DNA from: Janthinobacterium sp. PC23-8
GTDB lineage: Bacteria > Pseudomonadota > Gammaproteobacteria > Burkholderiales > Burkholderiaceae_D
Assembly (NCBI RefSeq): GCF_002250505.1
Contig: NZ_NJGY01000001.1
Coordinates: 3,225,230 to 3,289,229, forward strand
Reading direction: 5' to 3'
DNA: 64,000 bases
Shown: in pieces, positions 25,837 to 33,736 of the stretch
Position numbering within the stretch: the stretch's first letter is position 1
Layout: each line of letters opens with the position of its first letter
The notes under the pieces: model-generated
Databases searched by the model: none
Told to the model about the DNA's origin: nothing
Seen by the model: the letters and a program-made list of their open reading frames with translations, nothing else
Program-made: the position numbers and the translations under genes

Positions 25837-26447
25837 ATTTCGAAGAACTGAGCGCGCTGCGCCCCGACCTGGCCTTTATCGCCCACTGGGTGCCGGACCA
25901 GGCCCATGTGCTTGACGTCGGCTGCGGCGACGGCGTGATGCTCGAATACCTGCAAAGCAGCGGCAAGGGCTGCAGCGGCTACGGGCTGGAGATCGCCGAC
26001 GACAAGGTGCTGGCCAGCACCCGCCGCGGCGTGCAGGTGATCCAGCAGGACATGGAAAAAGGACTGGCGATTTTCGGCGACAACAGTTTTGACACCGTGC
26101 TGTGCCTGTCGTCGCTGCAGATGATGAAGCAGGTCGAGCCGCTGCTGCGCGACATCGTGCGCGTCGGTACCGAGGCCATCGTCTCATTCCCGAATTTCGC
26201 CTACTGGCCGCACCGCGTCTCCTTGCTCAAGGGCCGCATGCCGGTGTCGAAATCGCTGCCCTACCAGTGGTACGATACGCCCAACGTGCGCTGCGCCACG
26301 ATCAACGACTTTCGCGAACTGGCCGAGGAATGCGGCCTGGAAGTGATCGATTGCGTGGCCCTGGCCGAAGGCAAGATGGTGTCCGTGCTGCCCAATCTGC
26401 GCGGCGACCTGGCGGTGTTCCGGCTGCGCAAGAAAGCCGTGCACTGA
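25833..26447 (+). CDS. metW: Methionine biosynthesis protein MetW
   Basis: The 204-residue protein has a methyltransferase-like fold with the SAM motif [35 protein letters not shown] and [11 protein letters not shown], the MetW signature. The ATG at 25833 overlaps the metX stop (ATGA), so translation is coupled. MetW proteins are needed for homoserine acyltransferase activity of their MetX partner in several proteobacteria. A GAAGGAGATCGC site precedes the start inside metX. Confidence 0.92.
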   Translation: MNFEELSALRPDLAFIAHWVPDQAHVLDVGCGDGVMLEYLQSSGKGCSGYGLEIADDKVLASTRRGVQVIQQDMEKGLAIFGDNSFDTVLCLSSLQMMKQVEPLLRDIVRVGTEAIVSFPNFAYWPHRVSLLKGRMPVSKSLPYQWYDTPNVRCATINDFRELAEECGLEVIDCVALAEGKMVSVLPNLRGDLAVFRLRKKAVH

Positions 26448-26567
26448 GACACCAGGCCGCACGCGAAGCTTGGTGTAGTGCAAGATGGCGGCCAACCTGT
26501 ATGCTAATGTACAAGATTGGCCCGCCAGCGCGGGCACTGTTAACCCTGATTCATGGAGCTTGATCAA

Positions 26568-27473
26568 ATGACGCCAACCCGATCCACTTTGAAACGATTT
26601 ACCGTGCTCGCCAGCCTGTGCGCGGCCACCGCGTTTGCGCCCCTGCCGGCGCTGGCGCAGGCCGTGGTGCAGGACGGCATCCAGGTACGTCCCCTGTCGA
26701 GCTCGCGCATCTTTGCCGGCGGCGTCGATTTCAACGAACAATCGAAGCAACAATATACGCAGCTGGTCAACGAAGCGAAGGAAAAAAATGCGCTGGTGCC
26801 CGACGGCGACCCGCAGGTCAAGCGCCTGCGCGCCATTGCCCAGCGTATCATTCCGTTCGCCACGCGCTGGAACGAGGCGGCCGCCAACTGGAACTGGCAG
26901 GTCAACCTGCTCAATTCCGACCAGGTCAACGCTTTTTGCATGCCGGGCGGGCAGATCGCCTTCTACAGCGGCATTATCACCAAGCTCAACCTCACCGACG
27001 ACGAAGTGGCCATCGTCATGGGTCATGAAATCTCGCATGCGCTGCGCGAACACTCGCAAGCCCAGGCCGGCAAGGGCAACCTGGCCGCCGTCGGCGCCAA
27101 GCTGGCCGGCGCCGGCCTGTCGGCCTGGCTGGGCGTGGACCCGAGCATCACCAGCACCGCCACCAATATGGCGGCGCAAGGCGTGATGCTGAAGTTCTCG
27201 CGCGACGACGAGCGCGAAGCGGACCTGATCGGCATGGACCTGGCCGCGCGCGCCGGTTTTGATCCGCGCGCCGGCGTCATCCTGTGGCAGAAAATGGCCG
27301 CGCTGAACAAGGGCGCACCACCGGAATTCCTGTCGACCCACCCGTCGGGCAAGGACCGCATTTCGCAGATGAACAGCCATATGGCGCAGGTGCTGCCACT
27401 GTACGCACGCACCAGGGGCGTGTCGGTCAACGAGCTGCCGGCCTACCGCAGCAACGCCGTCGCCTCGCGCTGA
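26568..27473 (+). CDS. M48 family metallopeptidase, exported
   Basis: The protein (about 301 residues) has a signal peptide (hydrophobic stretch ending LPALAQA) and an M48 protease domain. The zinc motif is VMGHEISHALREHS, and the third ligand Glu lies in DDEREADLIGMDLAARAG. C-terminal STHPSGKDRISQM is a further family block. It resembles periplasmic LoiP/YcaL-type proteases that degrade misfolded envelope proteins. The ATG at 26568 has GGAG nine bases upstream; an ATG at 26553 would add five residues. Unlike BepA it has no C-terminal TPR domain. Confidence 0.85.
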   Translation: MTPTRSTLKRFTVLASLCAATAFAPLPALAQAVVQDGIQVRPLSSSRIFAGGVDFNEQSKQQYTQLVNEAKEKNALVPDGDPQVKRLRAIAQRIIPFATRWNEAAANWNWQVNLLNSDQVNAFCMPGGQIAFYSGIITKLNLTDDEVAIVMGHEISHALREHSQAQAGKGNLAAVGAKLAGAGLSAWLGVDPSITSTATNMAAQGVMLKFSRDDEREADLIGMDLAARAGFDPRAGVILWQKMAALNKGAPPEFLSTHPSGKDRISQMNSHMAQVLPLYARTRGVSVNELPAYRSNAVASR

Positions 27474-27474
27474 C

Positions 27475-28362
27475 ATGACGGCGTCTCCACTGCCGATGCG
27501 CGATGGCGTGGCGGCCAGCTATTTGTGGCTGCCCGAAGGGCAGTGGCCCGACATGCTGGCGTTCCTGGTCGAGCGCTACCCGCAGGTCAGCGCGGCCCAG
27601 TGGATCGAACGCATGGCGCGCGGCGATGTGGTCAATGGCGACGGCGAGCAACTGCTGCCGACCAGTGCCTACCGGCGCGGCATGCGCATCTTTTATTACC
27701 GCGAGCTGGAACGCGAAACGCCGATTCCGTTCCAGGAACAGATCCTGTTCCAGGACGAGCACCTGGTGGTGGTCGACAAGCCGCATTTCCTGCCGATGAC
27801 CCCTGGCGGGCGCTTCGTGCAGGAGACCTTGTTGACGCGCCTGAAGAAAAAACTCGCTTGCGCCGAACTGACGCCGATCCACCGCCTGGACCGCGAAACG
27901 GCCGGCGTGGTGATTTTTTCGCGCCGCCAGGCCAGCCGTGGCGCCTACCAGACGCTGTTCCAGCGCCGTGAAATCCACAAGGTCTATGAAGCGCTGGCGC
28001 CGCGTCTGCACGGCCGCGATTTTCCGTTCACCTACCGCAGCCGCATGGTCGACGGCGACAAGTTCTTCATCATGCGCGAGGAGGCGGGCGAGGCGAACTC
28101 GGAAACCATCATCGATGTCATCGAAGAGCGTGGCGACTTGAATCTGTACCGCTTGCAGCCGCACACGGGGCGCAAGCACCAGCTGCGCGTGCACCTGGCG
28201 TCGCTGGGCATCCCCATCGTCAACGATGCGTTTTATCCGGTGGCGCTGCCGTGCAAGGAGGACGACATGTCGCAGCCCTTGCAGCTGCTGGCGCGGGCGA
28301 TTGCCTTTGCCGATCCCTTGACGGGAGAACTGCGCCGCTTCGAGAGCCGGCGCAGCCTGTAG
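27475..28362 (+). CDS. RluA-family pseudouridine synthase
   Basis: The 295-residue protein has an N-terminal S4-like region and the RluA catalytic domain. HRLDRETAGVVIFSRR carries the catalytic Asp, followed by RLQPHTGRKHQLRVHLASLG and IPIVNDAFYP. The ATG lies one base after the stop of the M48 gene. It converts uridine to pseudouridine in rRNA or tRNA. The sequence order and size fit the RluA/TruC branch, but the exact site cannot be assigned. It converges with the exonuclease III gene, whose stop is 3 bases away. Confidence 0.88.
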   Translation: MTASPLPMRDGVAASYLWLPEGQWPDMLAFLVERYPQVSAAQWIERMARGDVVNGDGEQLLPTSAYRRGMRIFYYRELERETPIPFQEQILFQDEHLVVVDKPHFLPMTPGGRFVQETLLTRLKKKLACAELTPIHRLDRETAGVVIFSRRQASRGAYQTLFQRREIHKVYEALAPRLHGRDFPFTYRSRMVDGDKFFIMREEAGEANSETIIDVIEERGDLNLYRLQPHTGRKHQLRVHLASLGIPIVNDAFYPVALPCKEDDMSQPLQLLARAIAFADPLTGELRRFESRRSL

Positions 28363-28365
28363 GCC

Positions 28366-29142
28366 TTACGCCCGGGTCGTGTAATCGATGATCAGCGGCG
28401 CGTGATCGGAAAACCGCTCGTCCTTGTACACGCTGACCGTATGCGCCTGCGCCGCGATGCCAGGCGTGGCGACGTGGTAATCGATGCGCCAGCCGACGTT
28501 TTTCGCATAGGCCTGGCCACGGTTGCTCCACCAGGTATATTGATCTTCGCGCTTGTCGAGGCCACGGTGCACGTCGACAAAGCCCACTTCATCGAATACG
28601 CGCGTAAGCCATGCGCGCTCTTCCGGCAGGAAGCCCGAGTTCTTCTTGTTGCCCTTCCAGTTCTTCAGGTCGATCTCGTGGTGGGCGATATTCCAGTCGC
28701 CGCAGATCACCACTTCGCGCCCCAGCGCCTTTAATGTCAGCAGGTGCGGCAGGAACACTTCCATAAAGCGGAACTTGGCTTCCTGGCGTTCGGGGCCGGA
28801 CGAGCCGGAAGGGCAGTAGACGGAAATGACCGACAGATTGCCGAAGTCGCAGCGCACATAGCGCCCTTCGGCGTCGAATTCAGGGCAGCCGAAACCGATA
28901 TGCACGGCATCCGGCTCCACCTTGCTGTAGACGCCGGTGCCGGAATATCCCTTCTTTTCGGCGTAGTGAAAATGGCCATGGTAGCCGTGCGGGTTGAGAA
29001 ACTCGGGCGTCATGTCGGGCAGTTGCGCCTTGAGTTCCTGCACGCAGATGAAGTCGGCCGTTTGCGTGCCCATCCAGTTGAAAAAGCCTTTTTTGGCGGC
29101 GGAACGGATGCCGTTCAGGTTGGCGGAGATAATTTTTGGCAT
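28366..29142 (-). CDS. xth: Exodeoxyribonuclease III
   Basis: The 258-residue protein has the ExoIII/AP-endonuclease motifs MPKIISANLNGIRSAAKKGF, FICVQELKAQ (metal-binding Glu), CGDWNIAHHEIDLKN, WWSNRGQAYAKNVGWRIDYH and SDHAPLIIDY (catalytic Asp-His). It acts on abasic sites and 3' blocks in base-excision repair. The ATG at 29142 is the family start; the frame runs back to 29187 without support. It is divergent from pyrE. Confidence 0.93.
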   Translation of the reverse strand: MPKIISANLNGIRSAAKKGFFNWMGTQTADFICVQELKAQLPDMTPEFLNPHGYHGHFHYAEKKGYSGTGVYSKVEPDAVHIGFGCPEFDAEGRYVRCDFGNLSVISVYCPSGSSGPERQEAKFRFMEVFLPHLLTLKALGREVVICGDWNIAHHEIDLKNWKGNKKNSGFLPEERAWLTRVFDEVGFVDVHRGLDKREDQYTWWSNRGQAYAKNVGWRIDYHVATPGIAAQAHTVSVYKDERFSDHAPLIIDYTTRA

Positions 29143-29249
29143 AGAAGGCAAGGGAAAGGGCGCGGGCCGCAAGGGGCGGCGCGGCATGGCGATTGTCTCG
29201 CCGGTGCGCGCGGATTAAAATACAGGCACTTTTAAAAAATGAGGCTCAT

Positions 29250-29912
29250 GTGAATAATTTACGCCAGCAGTTTATCGCGTTTTCGGTATCCAAGGGAGTC
29301 TTGCGGTTCGGCGAGTTCACCACCAAGGCCGGGCGCCAGTCGCCGTACTTCTTCAACGCGGGCCTGTTCCATGACGGCGCCACCCTGGCCGAACTGGCCC
29401 AGTTCTACGCCCAGACCCTGCTCGATTCCGGTGTCGAATTCGACATGCTGTTCGGCCCCGCCTACAAGGGCATCACCCTGGCCTCGGCCACCGCCGTGGC
29501 GCTGGCCGGCAAGGGCCGCAACACCTCGTTCGCCTTCAACCGCAAGGAAGCCAAGGACCATGGCGAAGGCGGCACCATCGTCGGCGCCAGGCTTGCTGGC
29601 AAGGTCGTCATCATCGACGACGTGATCTCGGCCGGCACCTCGGTGCGCGAATCGGTGGACATGATACGCGCCGCCGGCGCCGAACCGTGCGCCGTGCTGA
29701 TCGCGCTCGACCGCATGGAACGTTCCGGGCCGGACGGCCAGCTGTCGCCAAGTTCCGCAGTGCAGGAAGTGACGAAACAATATGGCATTCCTGTCATCTC
29801 GATCGGCAACCTCGACGACCTGTTCGCTTACCTGAACGGCGATGGCGCCGATCCGGAACTGCTCAAATACAAGCAAGCCGTTTCCGCCTACCGTACGCGC
29901 TACGGGATCTGA
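29250..29912 (+). CDS. pyrE: Orotate phosphoribosyltransferase
   Basis: The 220-residue protein begins at a GTG (29250), giving the usual start [24 protein letters not shown] lies five bases upstream. Motifs are [29 protein letters not shown] and the PRPP loop [16 protein letters not shown]. It converts orotate and PRPP to orotidine monophosphate in pyrimidine synthesis. The pseudogene starts 5 bases after its stop. Confidence 0.95.
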   Translation: MNNLRQQFIAFSVSKGVLRFGEFTTKAGRQSPYFFNAGLFHDGATLAELAQFYAQTLLDSGVEFDMLFGPAYKGITLASATAVALAGKGRNTSFAFNRKEAKDHGEGGTIVGARLAGKVVIIDDVISAGTSVRESVDMIRAAGAEPCAVLIALDRMERSGPDGQLSPSSAVQEVTKQYGIPVISIGNLDDLFAYLNGDGADPELLKYKQAVSAYRTRYGI

Positions 29913-29917
29913 AGCCC

Positions 29918-30210
29918 TTGAACGTCCTGTTTGTCTGCAGCAGCAACCAGTAGCGCAGCCCCACGGCGCAGCGGGTATGGCGCCGCCATCCCGCGCTGTC
30001 CGTACGTTCTGGCGGCACCAGCAGCAATGCGCGCCATCCCGTCAGCGAGCAGGATGTGGGCTGGTGCGACGTCATCTTCGTGAGGGAAGAAAAACACCAG
30101 TCGCGCCTGCGCGCGCAGTTCGGCCGCCTGCTTTGACACAAGACCATCCATGTGCTCGATATCCCGGACGACTACAAGGGGAGAACGGAGGAAATGGAAA
30201 AAATCGGGCG
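29918..30210 (+). pseudogene. Low-molecular-weight protein tyrosine phosphatase-like gene, broken by two stops
   Basis: Translation from TTG at 29918 reads LNVLFVCSSNQ, then a TAG stop at 29951, then RSPTAQRVWRRHPALSVRSG and on through FVREEKHQSRLRAQFGRLL, then a TGA stop at 30134, then HKTIHVLDIPDDYKGRTEE. The frame stays the same throughout. The pattern is that of the small phosphatase-like family (CxxNxWRSPTAE near the start, LDIPDxY near the end). The first stop falls where the family usually has Trp, next to the phosphate loop. Two nonsense changes without frameshift suggest recent decay. Its 3' end runs into the toxin gene on the opposite strand, which may have truncated it. Confidence 0.75.
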
Positions 30211-30498
30211 CTATATCGTCGCTGGCGGCCATTGCTGCGCCGTGTGCTTGACGCGCAGGATTTCGATTTTCTTGGTCAGTACCCGGTAGATCACGATATA
30301 GCTTTCGTGCGCCACCAGCTCGTGGGTGCCGCGCTTTCGCCCGGTGCGGCCGAGGTTCGGATGGGTCGCGAGCGGCGTCACCTTGCCCTCGATGAGGTCA
30401 ATCATTTTTCCGGCACTGGTCGGGCTGTCCTTGGCGATGTGCTGGCCGATCCTGATCAGATCGTTGATGGCTTGTTTTTTCCAGTGGATGGCGTGCAC
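30211..30498 (-). CDS. ParE/RelE family toxin
   Basis: The 95-residue protein has the ParE build: MHAIHWKKQAINDLIRIGQH at the start, LATHPNLGRTGRKRGTHELV in the middle and VIYRVLTKKIEILRVKHTAQ at the end. ParE toxins act on DNA gyrase, RelE toxins on ribosome-bound mRNA; the sequence does not decide between them, but the IYRV...ILRVKHTAQQWP ending favours ParE. It lies 9 bases after the antitoxin gene on the same strand, the standard order of a type II module. Confidence 0.85.
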   Translation of the reverse strand: MHAIHWKKQAINDLIRIGQHIAKDSPTSAGKMIDLIEGKVTPLATHPNLGRTGRKRGTHELVAHESYIVIYRVLTKKIEILRVKHTAQQWPPATI

Positions 30499-30507
30499 GC
30501 GCTTTCC

Positions 30508-30936
30508 TTATGCCAACTTGATCGCGGCGCGAACCTGGCGCATCGCCTCGTCATGCGGGATGGTCGGGCTGGTGTCGTCGATGGCCTCCTGCACCTCGGC
30601 CTTGAGCCATTTCGTGTAGGCGGCCGCTGCGTGCGCGTCCTTCATGGCGGCGGCGCGATCCGGGCGCTTGGCGGTGCTGGCGCTGTGCGGGTCGTAGTTC
30701 ACGGCGTCCACGTCGAAGCGCGCGATACCGACCCCTTTCAGGTATTCGACCAGCGTTTCGAGCTTGCGGAAGATCCGCACCTGGTGGCTGCGCTGCGTCG
30801 CCAGGGCGCGCTCGGTCATGCCGTATTTGACCAGGATGCCCCAGCCGCCGTTCTGGCCGACCACGTGTGCGCTGCGTACAACGCCGGCCTCGGCCAGCTT
30901 GGTCAGGGTGGTGTGGTCAATCGTTTCGGTCGTCAT
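30508..30936 (-). CDS. Antitoxin of the ParE-type module, with an extra N-terminal domain
   Basis: The 142-residue protein precedes the toxin. Its C-terminal 40 residues (WLKAEVQEAIDDTSPTIPHD, then EAMRQVRAAIKLA) look like the flexible toxin-binding arm of ParD-type antitoxins. The N-terminal 75 residues form a separate block, with RSAHVVGQNGGWGILVKYGM and RIFRKLETLVEYLKGVGIAR. I do not recognise it as a standard ribbon-helix-helix or helix-turn-helix. The usual ParD is about 80-90 residues, so this is long. The ATG at 30936 follows GAGGG; an extension to 31074 has no support. It likely neutralises the toxin and represses its promoter. Confidence 0.72.
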   Translation of the reverse strand: MTTETIDHTTLTKLAEAGVVRSAHVVGQNGGWGILVKYGMTERALATQRSHQVRIFRKLETLVEYLKGVGIARFDVDAVNYDPHSASTAKRPDRAAAMKDAHAAAAYTKWLKAEVQEAIDDTSPTIPHDEAMRQVRAAIKLA

Positions 30937-30969
30937 GCTTTTTCCCTCTGTGTGCGGAACGTACAATAG

Positions 30970-30985
30970 TTGGATTATCCGCAAA
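30970..30985 (-). promoter_or_regulatory. Possible operator/promoter of the toxin-antitoxin module
   Basis: The minus strand reads TTGCGGATAATCCAA here, a near-palindrome around GGATAATCC, about 35 bases upstream of the antitoxin ATG. A TATTGT word follows downstream on that strand (near 30964-30969) and could be a -10 element. Autorepression by antitoxin at such a palindrome is usual for type II modules, but the site is only a candidate. Confidence 0.35.
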
Positions 30986-31055
30986 TAATAGAAGATTGCA
31001 AGGACCGATTTTGTTGGCCGCGCCAAGAAATTGACATAAGGCTGCTTGCGCGAAC

Positions 31056-31211
31056 ATGGCACGTCCTGGCGCAACGGAACGCAAAACCGGATCAGGCACG
31101 GCTTGGCGTCCGATTTTTTTCGAATTCTGTGTTCTCCCCGACAAGTTCATGCAGCCGGAGTTGGTGGAACAGCTGGAATCGTCGGTGGCATCCATCTTGG
31201 GTCTCGATTGA
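31056..31211 (+). CDS. Short orphan frame, possibly a gene remnant
   Basis: A 51-codon frame starts at ATG 31056 and ends with TGA at 31211. Its second half reads FFEFCVLPDKFMQPELVEQL and ESSVASILGLD, which looks like a genuine protein C-terminus, whereas the first 20 residues (MARPGATERKTGSG) look random. I see no ribosome site. It may be the 3' scrap of a gene destroyed when the toxin-antitoxin module arrived, or a small protein gene. No function is assigned. Confidence 0.3.
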   Translation: MARPGATERKTGSGTAWRPIFFEFCVLPDKFMQPELVEQLESSVASILGLD

Positions 31212-31217
31212 GGTTGT

Positions 31218-31961
31218 TTATTCCAGCCACGGTTTGATCGCCGAATGCAGGCCCAGCGCAAACAGGCCGGCAAAAAAGTACTTTTTGAACAGCTCCGGCG
31301 CAATGCGCCCGCGCAGCCACTGGCCTGCCAGCATGCCGGCCAGCGCCGGCAGCAGCGCGTAGCCTGACGCCTGCGCGTCACCCAGGTGGAAATTGCCTTG
31401 CAGCGCCAGGCTGGCTGCCAGCGCCACGGTCGATGCCGTAAACGCCAGGCCCAGCGCCTGCACCAGCGCATCGCGCTGCAGCCCCAGGCCTTGCAGATAC
31501 GGCACGGCCGGTATCACGAACACGCCGGTGGCCGCCGTCACCAGGCCCGTCAGCGCGCCGATCAGGGGCGCCAGCAGCCGTTCATGGCGCGGTGCCACCG
31601 CCAGCCGCAGCGAACACAGTCCCGCCAGCGCATACGCCATCAATGCCACGCCCAGCGCCACCACGGCCCACGCCCCGCTGTCTTGCGGCAGCAGCGCGCC
31701 GCCAAGCAGGGTGCCAGCCATGGTGCAGGCCAGCAAGGGCCATAGCCGGTGCAGCAGGGCACCCAGGCCGGGGCCTGTGGCCAGTTGCCAGACATTGGTC
31801 ACCATCGACGGCACGATCAGGAGGGCGGCGGCCTCTACCGGCGGCATCACCAGGCTGAGCAGGCCCATGGCCACCGTCGGCAAGCCCAGGCCCACTACGC
31901 CCTTGACGAAGCCAGCGAGAATAAAACTGGCGCCGATGGCCAGCAGCAACGAGGTTTCCAT
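31218..31961 (-). CDS. TauE/SafE family sulfite/organic anion exporter
   Basis: The 247-residue membrane protein has about eight helices in two repeats. FILAGFVKGVVGLGLPTVAMGL and its echo LIGALTGLVTAATGVFVIPA are the family's two re-entrant-type signatures. Family members export sulfite, sulfoacetate or related anions. It is divergent from the LysR regulator at 32086, with a 124-base gap between the two starts, so that regulator probably controls it. The ATG at 31961 is chosen because the helix pattern begins there. Confidence 0.85.
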   Translation of the reverse strand: METSLLLAIGASFILAGFVKGVVGLGLPTVAMGLLSLVMPPVEAAALLIVPSMVTNVWQLATGPGLGALLHRLWPLLACTMAGTLLGGALLPQDSGAWAVVALGVALMAYALAGLCSLRLAVAPRHERLLAPLIGALTGLVTAATGVFVIPAVPYLQGLGLQRDALVQALGLAFTASTVALAASLALQGNFHLGDAQASGYALLPALAGMLAGQWLRGRIAPELFKKYFFAGLFALGLHSAIKPWLE

Positions 31962-32085
31962 GATTGGTGTCAAGTAGTGAGGGTGGGGCGATTCTGCGCG
32001 TGCCTGCGCGGTTTGGAAAGCGCGATTATCGAGCACCAGCCTCAGTTTGAAACGAAGGCTGCTAAGATGGCGGCAGGAGGGAATC

Positions 32086-32979
32086 ATGCGTTTCGATCTG
32101 GTCGATTTGCAGCTGTTCGTGCATGTGCTGGAAGAGGGTAGCCTGACGGCGGGCGCCGCGCGCAGCCACCTGGCGCTGGCGTCCGCCAGTGCCCGCGTGC
32201 GCGGCATGGAAGACGCGCTGGGCATGCCGCTGCTGCTGCGCGGGCGGCGCGGCGTAACAGTCACACCGGCCGGCCAGACCCTGCTGCACCATGCGCGGCT
32301 GGTGCTGCTGCAGATGGACAAGCTGCGCGGCGAGCTCGGCGAATTTGCGCGTGGCCTCAAAGGGCAGCTGCGCCTGCTGTGCAATACCTCGGCGCTCAGC
32401 GAATTTTTGCCCGAGGCGCTGGCCACGTTCCTGGAGCGCCATCCCAACCTCACCATCGACCTGGAAGAGCGGCTCAGCTACGATATCGTCAAGGGCGTCT
32501 CGGAAGGTCTGGCCGATATGGGCATCGTCTCCGATTCGGTCGACCTGCGCGGCTTGCAGACGTTTTTGTTCCGGCCCGACCGGCTGGTGGCGATTGCGGC
32601 CTTTGAGGGGAGGCATCACTGCGCCATCGGCGACGCGCAAGCCGTCGATTTTGCGTCGCTGCTCGATCATGATTTCATTGGCCTGGCCGACGACAGCGCG
32701 CTGCAGCAGTACCTGGGCCTGCAGGCGGCGCGCCTGGGGCGGCCCTTGACAGTGCGCGTGCGCCTGCGCAGTTTCGACGCCGTCTGCCGCATGGTGGCCA
32801 GCGGTGCCGGGGTCGCCGTGGTGCCGCAGTCGGCTGCGCGCCGCTGCCAGCAGACGATGGCGCTGCGCTGCCTCGAATTATCCGATGCCTGGTCGGTGCG
32901 CAATCTGACCATCTGCGTGCGCCAGTTCAGCGAATTATCCTCGTACGCGCGCCAGTTGGTCGAGCATCTGCAGGCCTGA
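32086..32979 (+). CDS. LysR family transcriptional regulator
   Basis: The 297-residue protein has an N-terminal winged helix (FDLVDLQLFVHVLEEGSLTA, then ASARVRGMEDALGMPLLLRG) and the two-lobed effector domain expected of LysR proteins (LRLLCNTSALSEFLP starts it). AGGAGG lies five bases upstream of the ATG. It is divergent from the TauE/SafE gene, the classic layout for a regulator and its target. The effector is unknown; a sulfonate or other anion is possible by context. Confidence 0.9.
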   Translation: MRFDLVDLQLFVHVLEEGSLTAGAARSHLALASASARVRGMEDALGMPLLLRGRRGVTVTPAGQTLLHHARLVLLQMDKLRGELGEFARGLKGQLRLLCNTSALSEFLPEALATFLERHPNLTIDLEERLSYDIVKGVSEGLADMGIVSDSVDLRGLQTFLFRPDRLVAIAAFEGRHHCAIGDAQAVDFASLLDHDFIGLADDSALQQYLGLQAARLGRPLTVRVRLRSFDAVCRMVASGAGVAVVPQSAARRCQQTMALRCLELSDAWSVRNLTICVRQFSELSSYARQLVEHLQA

Positions 32980-33064
32980 TTGTGTAGTGTGCGATGGCGC
33001 GCGGACAGGCCGACATGACTCGCCTATAATCGATTTTATTCAAGCACAACCCAAGGAACACACC

Positions 33065-33256
33065 ATGCGTTTATTGATTGCCCTGATTCTTCCATGGCTG
33101 ACCTTTTTCACCATCGGTCGCCCGATCGCCGGCATCATCTGCCTGATCCTGCAAATCACCCTGATCGGCTGGCTGCCGGCTACCATCTGGGCCGTGTATG
33201 CGCTGAGCCAGTTCAAGACCGACCAGAAGATCGCCGAAGCCACCCGCCGTTATTGA
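33065..33256 (+). CDS. YqaE/Pmp3 family small membrane protein
   Basis: The 63-residue protein has two hydrophobic helices (LLIALILPWLTFFTIG and IAGIICLILQITLIGWLPAT) joined by RP, ending with WAVYALSQFKTDQKIAE, the Pmp3/YqaE pattern. Members are small hydrophobic inner-membrane proteins linked to membrane potential and stress. The ATG at 33065 has AAGGAACACACC upstream. It lies 14 bases before the next gene, so the two may be co-transcribed. Confidence 0.85.
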   Translation: MRLLIALILPWLTFFTIGRPIAGIICLILQITLIGWLPATIWAVYALSQFKTDQKIAEATRRY

Positions 33257-33270
33257 CCCTGGAGACCATC

Positions 33271-33732
33271 ATGTACAGTTTTGCACGCAGTCATCGTGTT
33301 GCCGCCTTGTTGGGCGCGGCCCTGCTGGCTGCCAGCCTGCATGGCACCGCCCTGGCGCAGGCCGAAGGCGCGCTGCCGCCGGTGCAGAAAAGCGGCGCGG
33401 TCGAGTACCTGAGCGGCGGCATCGGCCTCGACGAATCGACGGCCATCAAGAGCGCCAGCGGCCAGTGGCCATTGAGTCTGGTGTTTTCCGTGCAGTCCGC
33501 CGCGCGCGCGCAATTTGCGTCCGACGTGAAGCTGGAAATTCGCGATGCGAAAGGCGCGCTGGCGCTGGACGCCACCGCCAGCGGGCCGTATCTGCTGGCG
33601 CGCCTGGCGCCGGGCAGCTACAGTCTGCGCGCCACCTTGGCCGGCAAGACTTTGGAACGCAAGGTGCAGGTGAAACAGGGCGCTTCGACCCATATGGAAC
33701 TGGTCTGGCCGGCCGGCACCAACCAGTCCTGA
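33271..33732 (+). CDS. Exported hypothetical protein with a carboxypeptidase-regulatory-like fold
   Basis: The 153-residue protein has a signal peptide (cleavage after TALAQA, near residue 30). The mature part opens with EYLSGGIGLDESTAIKSAS. Its C-terminal half (about 85-140) reads ASGPYLLARLAPGSYSLRAT, LAGKTLERKVQVKQG, which resembles the small beta-sandwich repeats seen in carboxypeptidase-regulatory-like domains. A TGGAGACC site precedes the ATG. I do not recognise a specific family name; function unknown. Confidence 0.72.
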   Translation: MYSFARSHRVAALLGAALLAASLHGTALAQAEGALPPVQKSGAVEYLSGGIGLDESTAIKSASGQWPLSLVFSVQSAARAQFASDVKLEIRDAKGALALDATASGPYLLARLAPGSYSLRATLAGKTLERKVQVKQGASTHMELVWPAGTNQS

Positions 33733-33736
33733 GGGC

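Noticed and set aside
29842-30969. 375-codon plus-strand frame over the phosphatase remnant and the toxin-antitoxin genes
   Set aside because: It is out of frame with the phosphatase homology and antisense to both toxin-antitoxin genes.
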